Source of the DNA: CAZHAX01 sp964530325
GTDB taxonomy: Bacteria; Chloroflexota; Anaerolineae; B4-G1
Assembly (NCBI GenBank): GCA_964530325.1
Contig: CAZHAX010000006.1
Location: forward strand, 1-64,000
DNA length: 64,000 nt
Reading direction: 5' to 3'
In this document: positions 9,877-18,781 of the stretch, one piece after another
Numbering within the stretch: the first letter of the stretch is position 1
Layout of the letters: each line of letters opens with the position of its first letter
Program-made: the position numbers and the translations under genes
The notes under the pieces: generated by a model
Database searches by the model: none
Seen by the model: the letters and a program-made list of their open reading frames with translations, nothing else
What the model was told of the DNA's origin: nothing

Positions 9877-11820
9877 ATGCCGTTCAGCGACGGCGAGAAC
9901 GTAGGAGCATATCGTATCGTAGAGAAGCTGGGCCAGGGTGGTATGGCCACGGTCTTCAAGGCCTACCACCCGGCTCTAGACCGCTACGTGGCCATCAAGG
10001 TGCTCCACCCCGCCTTCACCGAGGATCCGACCTTCCTGGCTCGGTTCCAGCGCGAGGCCCGCATCGTGGCCAAGCTGGATCACCCCCACATCGTTCCCAT
10101 CTACGATTATTCCGAGCATCGGGGCCACACCTACCTGGTGATGCGTTTCATCGACGGCGAGACGCTGAAGGCCCGCATGAGACGGGGCGGCGTTACGCCG
10201 CAAGAGGTGAACCGCATCGCCAAGGCGGTGGGCGCTGCGCTTACCTACGCCCACAAGCTGGGCGTGCTGCACCGCGATATCAAGCCGTCCAATATCATGC
10301 TCACGCCGGATGGTGGGGTCTTCCTGACCGACTTTGGCCTGGCGCGCATGGCTGCGGCCACCGAATCGACGATGTCGCGCGACATGATGGTGGGCACGCC
10401 GCAGTACATCTCGCCCGAGCAAGCGAAGGGCAGCCGCGAGCTGAGCGCCTGCACGGACGTCTACTCGCTCGGCGTGGTTCTGTACGAGCTGCTCGTGGGA
10501 CGGGTGCCGTACACCGCGGACACGCCGTACGCGATCATTCACGACCACATCTTCACCCCGCTGCCGCTGCCCCGCCAGCTCAACCCGCGCATCCCGGAAT
10601 CCGTGGAGCGGGTGCTGCTCCGGGCCCTGGCCAAGGAGCCGAAGGACCGCTATCAGTCGGTAGACGAATTGGTGACGGCACTGGACACGGCGCTTGGCGC
10701 CGCGCCCATGGCGCCCCTGCCGGCCGTAGCCGACACGCTGGCTCCCGGCGCAGCCCGGGCGCGGGCCGAAGTGGAGAGGGAGAGGCCGGGCGAGAAGGCG
10801 AAGAAGAGGGAGCGCAGGAAGGAGAAGCCGCCCCGGCGAGCCGTCCCCACGCCTCCGCCCAGACGGCGGAAAGCCAGGAAGCAAGGCAGCCCCTGGCCGT
10901 GGGTGGTCGCCATAGGCGCGCTGGCCGCAGTCTGCCTGGTCAGCCTGGTCTGCTGGGCTGCCGTCAACAAGCAGCGCGATGTAGAGGAGAAGCTGGCCGA
11001 AGCTCAGGTGGCCCAGGAAGAAGGGCGCAACCTGGATGCGATCGGCGTCTACCGGGAGGCGCTGGAGATCGATCCGCGCTCTGTCGAGGTCTACCTGGCG
11101 GCGACCGAGCTCCTGGCCAAGATGGGCCGATTCGAGGAGGCCTTGACCTACATCTGGCAGGGGCTGGAGAACAGGCCTCGCAGCGAGGAGCTGCACCAGC
11201 GGGCGGCGGAGCTGGCGGCGCTGGCTGGCAACTGGGATGCCGCGGAGGAGCAGGTCGCCTGGATGCAGGAGAACGACACGGACAACGCGGCCGGGCATGC
11301 CTACGCCGCGCTGCTCATCCTGGGTCGAGAGCGCGATTGCGACGCGGCGAAGAGCGAGCTGCAGGTGGCGCTGGGGCTGGACCCGGGGCAGAAGTGGGCC
11401 CACTACGCCCAGGCGGTGTGCTACGCTGCGGATGGAGACACCGACTCCGCGGCCAGGGTCCTGGACAGCCTGCTGCGAGAGCCCGATCTGCCCCCACTGC
11501 TCCGCCAGGCGGCGGAGAACATGTTGGAGAACCTGGAGGGCGGCGCCTGGGCGGCGATCGAGCGGGAGTTCAGTGCGCTGCACGAGTTCGCCGAGGTCAT
11601 ACCCAAGCCGGAAGTGCGTGACGCCCTGCTGCGCATTCTGGACGAGGCCGAGAACGCCTGGCGCGAAGGGGATAGGCCTCGGGCCAGGATGGAGCTGCAG
11701 CAGGCCAGGGATTGGCTGGACGAGAACTGGGACGACGTGGGGGCGCCGCTCAACGAGCAGGTAAGAGACCGGCTGGACTTGATCCTCCGCCTCAGCAGAC
11801 CAGCGGCCGAGGAGCCGTAG
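9877..11820 (+). CDS. PknB-like serine/threonine protein kinase with C-terminal TPR region
   Basis: This 647-residue Hanks-type kinase has the Gly-rich loop GQGGMATVF, catalytic Lys41, HRDIKPSNI with Asp134, DFG at 152-154, and a Ser/Thr-bearing activation loop before GTPQYISPEQ. A basic Pro-rich juxtamembrane stretch leads to one membrane span (about 339-363, PWPWVVAIGALAAVCLVSL). The remaining ~280 residues are tetratricopeptide-type helical repeats (such as NLDAIGVYREALEIDPRS) predicted outside the membrane, in place of PASTA repeats. It lies between pgk and tpiA, which invites the idea of kinase control linked to central carbon metabolism; no target is shown. Confidence 0.93.
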   Translation: MPFSDGENVGAYRIVEKLGQGGMATVFKAYHPALDRYVAIKVLHPAFTEDPTFLARFQREARIVAKLDHPHIVPIYDYSEHRGHTYLVMRFIDGETLKARMRRGGVTPQEVNRIAKAVGAALTYAHKLGVLHRDIKPSNIMLTPDGGVFLTDFGLARMAAATESTMSRDMMVGTPQYISPEQAKGSRELSACTDVYSLGVVLYELLVGRVPYTADTPYAIIHDHIFTPLPLPRQLNPRIPESVERVLLRALAKEPKDRYQSVDELVTALDTALGAAPMAPLPAVADTLAPGAARARAEVERERPGEKAKKRERRKEKPPRRAVPTPPPRRRKARKQGSPWPWVVAIGALAAVCLVSLVCWAAVNKQRDVEEKLAEAQVAQEEGRNLDAIGVYREALEIDPRSVEVYLAATELLAKMGRFEEALTYIWQGLENRPRSEELHQRAAELAALAGNWDAAEEQVAWMQENDTDNAAGHAYAALLILGRERDCDAAKSELQVALGLDPGQKWAHYAQAVCYAADGDTDSAARVLDSLLREPDLPPLLRQAAENMLENLEGGAWAAIEREFSALHEFAEVIPKPEVRDALLRILDEAENAWREGDRPRARMELQQARDWLDENWDDVGAPLNEQVRDRLDLILRLSRPAAEEP

Positions 11821-11860
11821 ACCCCGACACACGATACGATACCAGAGGGTGGAGAACAGA

Positions 11861-12631
11861 ATGCGCAGACCCTTCATCGCCGGCAACTGGAAGATGCACA
11901 AGACCACAGACGAGGCGGTCGCCCTCGTCGCCGAGCTGAAAGCGGAATTGGCGGGCTTCGACAGCTGCGACATGGCTGTCTGCCCCCCTTTCCCGGCACT
12001 GGCGGCCGTCCGGGAGGCGCTGGCAGGGAGCTCGATCTGGCTCGGAGCGCAGAACATGTACTGGGAAGAGCAGGGCGCCTTCACCGGAGAGGTGAGCCCT
12101 CTGATGCTGGCCGGATTGTGCAGCCACGTCATCATCGGCCACTCCGAGAGGCGGGGCATCTTCGGCGAGACTGACGAGGAGGTGAACCGGAAGCTGCACG
12201 CAGCGCTGGGGCACGGACTATCCCCGATCGTCTGCGTCGGCGAGAACCTGGAGCAGAACAGGGCCGGCGAGACACAGGAATTCGTGGGCTCCCAGGTGCG
12301 GGCGGCCTTCCACGGCATCAGCGCCAACCAGGCGGGGACGATCACCGTAGCCTACGAGCCGATCTGGGCGATCGGCACCGGCGTTGCGGCGACGGGTGAG
12401 GGAGCGAATGAGATTGTCGGCGGCACGGTGCGGGCCGCGCTGGCCGAGCTGTTCGGCGGCGACGTGGCGCAGGAGATGCGCATACAGTACGGCGGGTCGG
12501 TCAAGCCGGGGAACATCGCCGAGTTCATGGCTCAACCCGATATCGACGGGGCGCTCGTGGGCGGAGCAAGCCTGCGCGCGGCCGACTTCGCCGCCATCGT
12601 CAGAGAGGGAGCCGCGGCGAAGGGGCTTTAG
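11861..12631 (+). CDS. tpiA: Triosephosphate isomerase
   Basis: The enzyme interconverts dihydroxyacetone phosphate and glyceraldehyde 3-phosphate. The N-terminal FIAGNWKMHK holds the catalytic Lys; His94 lies in IIGHSERR and Glu166 in AYEPIWAIGTG; the phosphate-binding YGGSVKPGN and ALVGGASL loops are present. I chose ATG 11861 because AGGGTGGAG lies about 8 bases upstream; a GTG at 11849 would add four residues. Length is 256 residues, normal for the family. It lies 40 bases after the kinase and is probably co-transcribed with it. Confidence 0.97.
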   Translation: MRRPFIAGNWKMHKTTDEAVALVAELKAELAGFDSCDMAVCPPFPALAAVREALAGSSIWLGAQNMYWEEQGAFTGEVSPLMLAGLCSHVIIGHSERRGIFGETDEEVNRKLHAALGHGLSPIVCVGENLEQNRAGETQEFVGSQVRAAFHGISANQAGTITVAYEPIWAIGTGVAATGEGANEIVGGTVRAALAELFGGDVAQEMRIQYGGSVKPGNIAEFMAQPDIDGALVGGASLRAADFAAIVREGAAAKGL

Positions 12632-12654
12632 CCCGGATCGCAAGCCTATTCCAT

Positions 12655-13437
12655 ATGGCCTGGACCCCCCTGCTAGGGCTCGCGGTGGCGTTCGTGCCTC
12701 TGCTCCTTCTGGGGCGCTGGGTACACCGCCACCTCCAGAGCATCGCTCTTCTGATCAGCGGCGACCTTGAGGTCGCCGTCCTGCTGTATGCCCTGCCCCT
12801 CCTGCCCGGGATCCTGCTCCACGAGTTGAGCCACACTCTGGCCGCCCGCCTGCTGGGGGTGAAGGTGGGGCGCATGTCGCTGCGGCCGAAGGTCAAGGCC
12901 GGCCGGGTCCAGTTGGGGTCGGTGGACGTGGGGCAGGCGGACACAGTGCGGGCCAGCCTGATCGGGCTTGCCCCGCTGCTCGCCGGCTGCGGGGTGATTC
13001 TTCTGATCGGCCACGGCGTCTTCGGCATCGGCGACGTGCAGAGCGCGGTCGTGGCCGGCGACTGGTCGACGGCTTTGGAGGAAGTGCGTGGCCTGCTGAG
13101 CACGGCCGACTGCTGGGTCTGGCTCTACCTGGTCTTCGCCATCTCCAACACGATGCTGCCCAGCCGTTCCGACAGGCATGCCTGGACGCCCGTGCTGATC
13201 TTCTTGGGGCTGGCCGCTATCCTCGTCTGGGCGGGAGGGCTGGCGCCTACTGTGCTGGAGCTCCTCGGCGAGCCGCTCGATGCGGCACTGCGCTGGCTGG
13301 CGACGATGACCGGCTTCACCGTCCTGGCCGACCTGCCGTTTGCGGCCGTCATCGCCGGCCTGGAGGCGCTGCTGAAGAGGGTGCGCACGCGCCTGGCGCG
13401 GCCGGACGCCGGTTACGGAGGGCAGGGAGGCGGCTAG
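12655..13437 (+). CDS. M50-like membrane metalloprotease homologue
   Basis: This 260-residue membrane protein carries LLHELSHTLAARLLGVKVG near residues 55-73, an HExxH zinc motif inside a hydrophobic segment, as in site-2 protease-like enzymes. Several further hydrophobic helices follow. An NTMLPSRSDRHAW segment near 162-174 could supply the third zinc ligand region (the NxxPxxxxDG motif of M50 is here N-MLPSRSD). Substrate is unknown. It begins 24 bases after tpiA with no clear ribosome-binding site, and its stop overlaps the stop of the convergent WecA-like gene by 4 bases. Confidence 0.65.
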   Translation: MAWTPLLGLAVAFVPLLLLGRWVHRHLQSIALLISGDLEVAVLLYALPLLPGILLHELSHTLAARLLGVKVGRMSLRPKVKAGRVQLGSVDVGQADTVRASLIGLAPLLAGCGVILLIGHGVFGIGDVQSAVVAGDWSTALEEVRGLLSTADCWVWLYLVFAISNTMLPSRSDRHAWTPVLIFLGLAAILVWAGGLAPTVLELLGEPLDAALRWLATMTGFTVLADLPFAAVIAGLEALLKRVRTRLARPDAGYGGQGGG

Positions 13438-14483
13438 GACCGGCGAGGATCGTGCCGCGAGAGGCGGGCGAGCAGGAAGACGACGCCCACGCCTGTGAGA
13501 ATGAGGGCCAGCAGCTTGTGCAGCGGCGAGGTCCCCGCCAGCGCGGCAACCCCGAAGGCAGCGCAGACGCCCCAGTAGAGCAGCACTATAGAGCGCTCCG
13601 AGAGGCCGGCGTCGAGCAGCCGGAAGTGGAGATGGTCGCGCCCGCCCTGGGCCGGTGAGCGGCCCCGGCGGGAGCGATCGAAGATCTGCCAGGCCACGTC
13701 GACGATGGGCAGACCCATGACCAGCAGCACGGTGGCGATGCGCCCTCCGGCCACCAGCCCCAGGCCGCTTAGCGTATAGCCGAGGAAGTAGGCCCCGGCG
13801 CTGCCCAGGAAGACCCGCGAAGGGGCCAGGTTGTAGGGCAGGAATCCGACCAGAGCTCCCAGGAGGGCCAGCGGCAGCAGGGCCACGCTCGGCTGGCCGA
13901 CCTGGTCCATATGCAGGGCCAGGATCAGACAGAGAATGGCCCCCACGCCGGTCGCCAACCCCCCCAGGCCGTCCAGCCAGTTGACCGTGTTGATCATGCC
14001 CATGACCCAGATGAAAGTCAGCGGCACGTAGACGAAAGCGCCCCAGGGATAGCTGCTCAGTTCGACGTAGCCGATGAAGGGGAGCGTGAAACGCTCCAGC
14101 CAGAGCAGCGTGGCCAGGGCCATGCCCGAGAGGAGGAATTGGAAGGCAAACTGGGGCGCGGCGCGGAGGCGGAAGCGATCGTCGAAGAGCCCGAAGAGGA
14201 AGGCAGCCCCGCCCCCGATTAGGATGCCCATCAGCCGGGTCCTGTCGTTGGTCAAGTAGTCGGCGGTCAGAATGCCGCGCCAGGCGGCGAGGGCAATGGC
14301 GGCGGCGAAGCCGGCGAAGAGGGCGATGCCGCCCAGACGGGGCACCTCGCCCCGGTGCTGCCTGCGGCCGCCCGGCCGGTCGACGATGCCCAGCCTGCGC
14401 CCCAGCCGGCCGGCGAGCGGCGTCACGGCCGCGGCGACCAGGGCGGAGGCGGCGAGGACGAGCGCGTAGTCGACCTGGCGCAC
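13434..14483 (-). CDS. WecA/MraY-like undecaprenyl-phosphate glycosyl-1-phosphate transferase
   Basis: This 349-residue polytopic membrane protein belongs to glycosyltransferase family 4. It transfers a sugar-1-phosphate, usually GlcNAc-1-P, to undecaprenyl phosphate to start an envelope polysaccharide. Key motifs are the cytoplasmic Asp-rich LFGLFDDRFRLR, NTVNWLDGLGGLATG, and the C-terminal GGRDHLHFRLLDAG. The last motif favours the WecA/TagO branch over MraY. The gene sits next to GtrA, ligase-like and UDP-sugar genes on the same strand, which agrees with polysaccharide assembly. Confidence 0.9.
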   Translation of the reverse strand: MRQVDYALVLAASALVAAAVTPLAGRLGRRLGIVDRPGGRRQHRGEVPRLGGIALFAGFAAAIALAAWRGILTADYLTNDRTRLMGILIGGGAAFLFGLFDDRFRLRAAPQFAFQFLLSGMALATLLWLERFTLPFIGYVELSSYPWGAFVYVPLTFIWVMGMINTVNWLDGLGGLATGVGAILCLILALHMDQVGQPSVALLPLALLGALVGFLPYNLAPSRVFLGSAGAYFLGYTLSGLGLVAGGRIATVLLVMGLPIVDVAWQIFDRSRRGRSPAQGGRDHLHFRLLDAGLSERSIVLLYWGVCAAFGVAALAGTSPLHKLLALILTGVGVVFLLARLSRHDPRRS

Positions 14484-14487
14484 TGCC

Positions 14488-15117
14488 CTAACCCGTGCCG
14501 AACAGCCTGTCGCCGGCGTTGCCCAGGCCGGGGACTATCAACCCGGACTCGTTCAGCTGATCGTCGACCGCCGCCAGATAGAGAGGCACGTCGGGATGGG
14601 CCTTCGTCACCCTCTTCACCCCTTCGGCGGCGGCGATGACGCCCAGGAACTTGATCCGCTCTGCGCCCCACTTCTTGAGGATGTCGATGGCTCGGATGGC
14701 GGAGCCGCCCGTCGCCAGCATGGGGTCGAGCACCAGGCAGACGTCGGCGGTAGGGCTGACCGGCAGCCGCCGGTAGTACTCCGTGGGCTCCAGCGTCTGA
14801 TGGTCCCGCACCAGCCCGATGTGCCACACCTCGGCGTTGGGCAGCAGATTCCAGATGCCGTCCACCATGCCCAGCCCGGCCCGCAGGATCGGCACCAGGC
14901 CCACCCGCGCCTTGAGCTCGCGGGCCGGCGCCGGGCCGAGGGGGGTCATCACCGTCGTGTCCTCGGCCACCAGGTCGGCGGTGGCTTCGTAGGCAATGAG
15001 CAGGGCGATTTCGCGCAGAACCTCGCGGAACTGCTTCGGATCGGTCCGCTGGTCGCGCAGCAGCGCCATCTTGTGCTGGACCAGCGGATGGTTGGAGACG
15101 TGTACCTGCGTCGGCAT
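14488..15117 (-). CDS. upp: Uracil phosphoribosyltransferase
   Basis: This cytosolic salvage enzyme makes UMP from uracil and PRPP. The 209-residue length is normal. HPLVQHKMALLRD opens the protein, RAGLGM marks the substrate region, LDPMLATGGSA is the PRPP-binding loop, and the C-terminal VPGLGNAGDRLFGTG is the uracil-binding signature. It ends 4 bases before the WecA-like gene on the same strand, so the two are probably co-transcribed, though functionally unrelated. Confidence 0.97.
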   Translation of the reverse strand: MPTQVHVSNHPLVQHKMALLRDQRTDPKQFREVLREIALLIAYEATADLVAEDTTVMTPLGPAPARELKARVGLVPILRAGLGMVDGIWNLLPNAEVWHIGLVRDHQTLEPTEYYRRLPVSPTADVCLVLDPMLATGGSAIRAIDILKKWGAERIKFLGVIAAAEGVKRVTKAHPDVPLYLAAVDDQLNESGLIVPGLGNAGDRLFGTG

Positions 15118-15227
15118 GGCGAACCTCCTCAGGCTCGGCCTGCGGCGGGAGCGCGGTCAGCCAATCATACTACGGGGAGCGCTTCGGCGCCAACCTGGCG
15201 AGTCCCTGCTCTCCTTATCCTCGATCA

Positions 15228-15295
15228 CTGATACCGGATCCCCGATTACTGATACCACCGGCCCACGTCTCTGCGCCCTCTGCGGTGACACCTTC
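15228..15295. repeat. Short repeats between upp and gtrA, including dispersed repeat copy 2
   Basis: The 184-base gap holds two copies of CGAT(C/T)ACTGATACC about 22 bases apart (15222-15256). It also holds, on the minus strand, ACCGCAGAGGGCGCAGAG, a match to the dispersed intergenic repeat seen near 5821, 26690 and 47819. No gene is visible. Confidence 0.4.
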
Positions 15296-15301
15296 CTGCC
15301 C

Positions 15302-15796
15302 CTACTTGACGTGCTTGAAGGTCCACAGCCGGTTGGCCAGGAAGTTCCAGAAGAGCACGATCGCCGTGGCGATCACCTTCGCCCCGTTGTAGGCCAGGTC
15401 GAAATGCTCCATCCCGAGTCCGTCCGCCAGCGCCGCCATCTGCTCGGCGAAGAGGCTGCTCTCGCCCAGCAGCCAGCTGTCGGTCGCGGTGAAGATGCCG
15501 GTGTTGATGAGCAAGCCGACGACGTTGACGGCGGCGAACTGGACGAACTGCTTGCGCAGCGGCTCGCCCCGCGTCTCCGGATAGACCCACAGCCTGTTCC
15601 AGATGAAGTTGGAGAGCACAGCCACGCTGAAGGAGCAGGCGTTGGCCAGCGGCTTGGGAAAGCTGGCCAGCTGGACGAGCAGGTTGAGCAGGCCGAAGTC
15701 GATAGCCGCGCCGAGCGTGCCTACTACGCAGAACTTGAGGAAGCGGGCCAGCTCTCTCTTCTTCTCCAGCCGGGGGGTAGATTCTGTCGTTGTCAT
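15302..15796 (-). CDS. GtrA-like membrane protein
   Basis: This 164-residue protein has four membrane helices in the GtrA/DPMS pattern: FLKFCVVGTLGAAIDFGL, NACSFSVAVLSNFIWNRLW, VNVVGLLINTGIF and IATAIVLFWNFLANRLWTF. Family members are thought to help move or use polyprenyl-phosphate sugars. The ATG (15796) overlaps the TGA of the upstream ligase-like gene in an ATGA junction, so translation is coupled. The same frame runs open far upstream, but that part is the antisense-like shadow of the ligase gene. Confidence 0.85.
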   Translation of the reverse strand: MTTTESTPRLEKKRELARFLKFCVVGTLGAAIDFGLLNLLVQLASFPKPLANACSFSVAVLSNFIWNRLWVYPETRGEPLRKQFVQFAAVNVVGLLINTGIFTATDSWLLGESSLFAEQMAALADGLGMEHFDLAYNGAKVIATAIVLFWNFLANRLWTFKHVK

Positions 15797-17331
15797 ACAG
15801 CCTCGCTGTTGGGGATGTTCTGCCGCTCCACCTCCGGGCGGCGGCGGCCGAGAAAGGCGAGCAGGCCGAGGAGCACCGCCACGTGGAGATGGACGTTGTT
15901 GACGTAGAGCGTATCGAGCACGTTGTGGACGCTGAGATGGACCCACGCGCCCAGCAGGCCGATGGCCAGGCCGCGCCGGAAGCCGCGCTCGCTGCGGGTC
16001 AACTTCCAGGTCTGCCAGAAGATGACGGCCCACAGGGCCAGGTAGGCGGAGAGGCCGATCAGCCCGGTCTCCGCGGCCAGGTTCAGGTAGTAGTTGTGGG
16101 CGTGGCCCAGCGCGTAGGGCCAATTGATCAGGCTGTAGGCCGGGTAGGCCGGCTCGTAGCAGCCGAGACCCACGCCGGTCCAGACGTTGTCCCTGAACAT
16201 ATCGAAGCCGGCCTGCCAGTGGGCCAGCCGCTCGATGACGGCGAAGTTCTCCTCGGTCACGCTGACGCCCCGAACGTCGGCGAACTGTATGTATCGGGGA
16301 AAGTCGCTCAGCCGGGCGGAGATCGAAGCGGGCACGAATCCGCCCAGGTAGGCCCCCACGGCGGCCACCACCAGGGCGGCGACGAGGACCAGCCCCCAGC
16401 GCGTCCGGCGGGGCAGGGCGGCGGCCATGGCCAGGATGGCGGCGACGAAGGCGATCCAGGCCCCGCGGCTCCAGCTCATCAACAAGCCCCCGGCCAGGAG
16501 GAGGGCGACCCGATAGAGGCCCACGTAGCCGAAGGTGCGCAGGCGGCCGGTGGGCAGGGGCTCCGGCGTGCGGCCGCTCCGCTTGGCCCACCAGGCCTCC
16601 AGTTGTCGCTTGGCGCCGACGGCCACGATGCCGACGGTGACGGGCAGGACGATGCCCAGGAAGCCGCCGTAGGGGTTCGGCTGCTCGAACGTGCCGTAGG
16701 CCCGGTGGAGCGTGCCTTCGGCGATAGGGAATGGATTGATCGGATCTTCCCACAGGGCGAACTGCCAGAAGCCGACCGCCACCTGGAGGATGGCAGCGGC
16801 GAAGAGCGTGCCCAGCAGGGAGACGGTGTTCCACTCGGTGAGGTGATCGGAAAGGAAGATGACGACGAGCACGACCTGGACCCACTTGAGGAGCTCGGGC
16901 AGGCCGAAGACGGGCAACTCGACCGCATCCCACAGGGACAGCAGACCGGCCCCGGTGAAGGCCAGGAGGGCCAGGAGGACCGGTGAGGAGCGGATGCGCA
17001 GCTGGCGGCGGGCCAGGCCGCGCAAGAGCCAGCCGCCCAGCCCGGCGAAGAGGAAGAGCTGGCCCGGGTCGGAGGGCAGGGCCGGCACCCAGGTGGCCAG
17101 GTAGGCGCGCAGCGGGCCGAGGATGAGGGCGGCGCCGAAGCCGACGAGCGGCTCGACGAGAGAGGCAACGCCGACGATGGCCAGCGCGACGAAGAGGAGG
17201 GCCGGCAGGAGGTCGAGCCCGATGATGACTAGGGCGGCCAGTACGGCCACTGCCAGCAGGATCAGGGCGACGAGTGGCCCGCGCCCCTGCCTGGCGCGGG
17301 CCAGGAGGCCGGAAGGGCGGGCCGCCTTCAC
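15793..17331 (-). CDS. O-antigen ligase/polymerase-like membrane protein (Wzy/WaaL family)
   Basis: About 512 residues carry ten or more hydrophobic segments. The central loop with SWSRGAWIAF, followed later by GLGCYEPAYPAYSL and HAHNYYLNLAAETGLIGL, is the WaaL/Wzy-type signature. The protein probably polymerises or attaches a glycan on the outer face of the membrane. I chose the GTG at 17331 because it overlaps the TGA of the upstream epimerase gene (GTGA); the open frame reaches 17406 but would overlap that gene further. Its own stop overlaps the gtrA start. Confidence 0.85.
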   Translation of the reverse strand: MKAARPSGLLARARQGRGPLVALILLAVAVLAALVIIGLDLLPALLFVALAIVGVASLVEPLVGFGAALILGPLRAYLATWVPALPSDPGQLFLFAGLGGWLLRGLARRQLRIRSSPVLLALLAFTGAGLLSLWDAVELPVFGLPELLKWVQVVLVVIFLSDHLTEWNTVSLLGTLFAAAILQVAVGFWQFALWEDPINPFPIAEGTLHRAYGTFEQPNPYGGFLGIVLPVTVGIVAVGAKRQLEAWWAKRSGRTPEPLPTGRLRTFGYVGLYRVALLLAGGLLMSWSRGAWIAFVAAILAMAAALPRRTRWGLVLVAALVVAAVGAYLGGFVPASISARLSDFPRYIQFADVRGVSVTEENFAVIERLAHWQAGFDMFRDNVWTGVGLGCYEPAYPAYSLINWPYALGHAHNYYLNLAAETGLIGLSAYLALWAVIFWQTWKLTRSERGFRRGLAIGLLGAWVHLSVHNVLDTLYVNNVHLHVAVLLGLLAFLGRRRPEVERQNIPNSEAV

Positions 17332-18287
17332 CGCCGCTCCGCCAGGCCGGCGAAGTAGTCGATCGTCTCCCGCAGGCCCTTCTCCAGCTTGACCTTCGGC
17401 TTCCACTTGAGCACCCGCTTCGCCTTGCCGATGTCGGGGCAGCGGCGGTTGGGGTCGTCCGCAGTGCGGGCGTCCTTGGGCACCAGGAACTCGATCTCCG
17501 ACTCGCTCTTCGTCAGCCTGAGCACGATCTCAGCCAGCTCCAGAATGGTGATCTCCTGGGGATTGCCCAGGTTGACTGGCGAGCATTCGGTCGATTCGAG
17601 GAGGGCGACCAGGCCGTCCACCATGTCCGATATGTAGCAGAAGCCGCGGGTGCGGGAGCCGTCGTCGTAGACGGTGAGCGGGTCGCCCCGCAGGGCCTGG
17701 TTGACGAAGTTGGGCACCACGCGCCCGTCGTCTGCCCGCATGCGGGGGCCGTAGGTGTTGAAGATGCGCCCGATGCGGGTGTCGACGCCGTGGTAGTTGT
17801 GGTAGGCCATGGTCAGCGCCTCGGCGAAGCGTTTCGATTCGTCGTATACGCCGCGCGGCCCGACAGGGTTGACGTTGCCCCAGTAGTCCTCCGTCTGGGG
17901 ATGGACCGCCGGGTCGCCGTAGACCTCGGAGGTGGAGGCGAGCAGGAAGCGGGCCTGCTTGGCCAGGGCCAGGCCGAGCGTGTTGTGCGTCCCCAACGCG
18001 CCCACTTTGAGCGTCTGAATGGGGCGGTTGAGGTAATCGACCGGGCTGGGCAGGCTGGCCAGGTGGAGGACGGCGTCGAGCGGGCCGTCGACGAAAACGT
18101 AGTTGGTCACGTCGTGCTGGACGAAGCGGAAGCGGTCGTTGCCCGCCAGGTGGTCGATGTTGGCCATCGACCCGGTGGACAGGTTGTCCATGGCCATCAC
18201 CTCATGGCCGCCCGCCAGGAGGCGGTCGCAGAGGTGAGAGCCTATGAACCCCGCCCCGCCGGTGATCAGGATGCGCATAGGGGCCAT
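17328..18287 (-). CDS. NAD-dependent epimerase/dehydratase, UDP-glucuronate decarboxylase-like
   Basis: This 319-residue extended short-chain dehydrogenase has the NAD-binding motif ITGGAGFIGSHL at the N-terminus, STSEVYGDP, and the catalytic YDESK. The segments RIFNTYGPRM, DDGSRTRGFCYISDMV and NLGNPQEITI closely fit UDP-xylose synthase-type decarboxylases. It likely makes a nucleotide sugar for the envelope glycan built by its neighbours. I prefer the ATG at 18287, or three codons later at 18278, over the long open frame that reaches 18371 and reads through a gene-free stretch. Confidence 0.88.
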   Translation of the reverse strand: MAPMRILITGGAGFIGSHLCDRLLAGGHEVMAMDNLSTGSMANIDHLAGNDRFRFVQHDVTNYVFVDGPLDAVLHLASLPSPVDYLNRPIQTLKVGALGTHNTLGLALAKQARFLLASTSEVYGDPAVHPQTEDYWGNVNPVGPRGVYDESKRFAEALTMAYHNYHGVDTRIGRIFNTYGPRMRADDGRVVPNFVNQALRGDPLTVYDDGSRTRGFCYISDMVDGLVALLESTECSPVNLGNPQEITILELAEIVLRLTKSESEIEFLVPKDARTADDPNRRCPDIGKAKRVLKWKPKVKLEKGLRETIDYFAGLAERR

Positions 18288-18307
18288 TATACCAAAGGGA
18301 GAGGAGG

Positions 18308-18781
18308 TTGGGTAGGGCCGAGGGTTGGGCAGCCCAGTGCGTGGTGGACGGAGAGATGGTAGACAGCCCATCTGGCATGATAGCCCGAGCGTGCTGGATC
18401 GATATACCGGGGCATTTCCCGCAGGTGGAGCTGGATGAGTTCATCATCATGCCCAACCACCTGCACGGCGTGATCGTGATCACCGATGGGGTCCGAGTAG
18501 GGGCACAGCATGCTGTGCCCCTACGGGACCACCCTACTGAGGAGCAATTCGGCAAGCCAGTTCCTGGCTCGGTCCCGATCATCGTCCGTTCATACAAACC
18601 GGCCGTCACCCGCCGCATCAACACCGCCCGCGGAATGCCTGGCATCCGCGTCTGGCAGCGCAACTACCACGAGCACGTGGTTCGGGACGATCGCGATCTG
18701 GACAACATCCGTCAGTACATCATCGACAGCCCTGCGACCTGGGACACGGACAGGGAGAATCCTCACGGGGTAGGCGCATAG
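18308..18781 (+). pseudogene. 5'-truncated RAYT (REP-associated tyrosine transposase)
   Basis: The 157-codon frame matches the Y1/IS200-like RAYT family: HFPQVELDEFIIMPNHLHG carries the HUH metal-binding pair HLH, and WQRNYHEHVVRD carries the catalytic Tyr. The first ~35 residues of the family, including the opening YFVTI-type strand, are missing; the text before CVVDGEMVDS does not resemble it. The protein is probably inactive. A perfect 28-base palindrome (18497-18524) lies inside the frame and encodes the VGAQHAVPL segment. The stop is directly followed by the start of the flavodoxin gene. Confidence 0.8.
18497..18524. repeat. Perfect 28-base palindrome inside the RAYT gene
   Basis: The half-site GTAGGGGCACAGCA is followed immediately by its exact reverse complement. 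It can form a 14-bp hairpin or cruciform and looks like a REP-type element that the transposase family acts on. Confidence 0.9.

Noticed and set aside
9976..12345. A 789-codon minus-strand frame antisense to the kinase and tpiA
   Set aside because: It is a shadow frame on the opposite strand of two clearly recognised genes and has no domain similarity.
15302..16933. A single 543-codon minus-strand gene covering gtrA
   Set aside because: Only the last 164 codons encode GtrA. The upstream part is an Arg/Pro-rich shadow of the ligase gene, and an ATG at 15796 overlaps that gene's stop.
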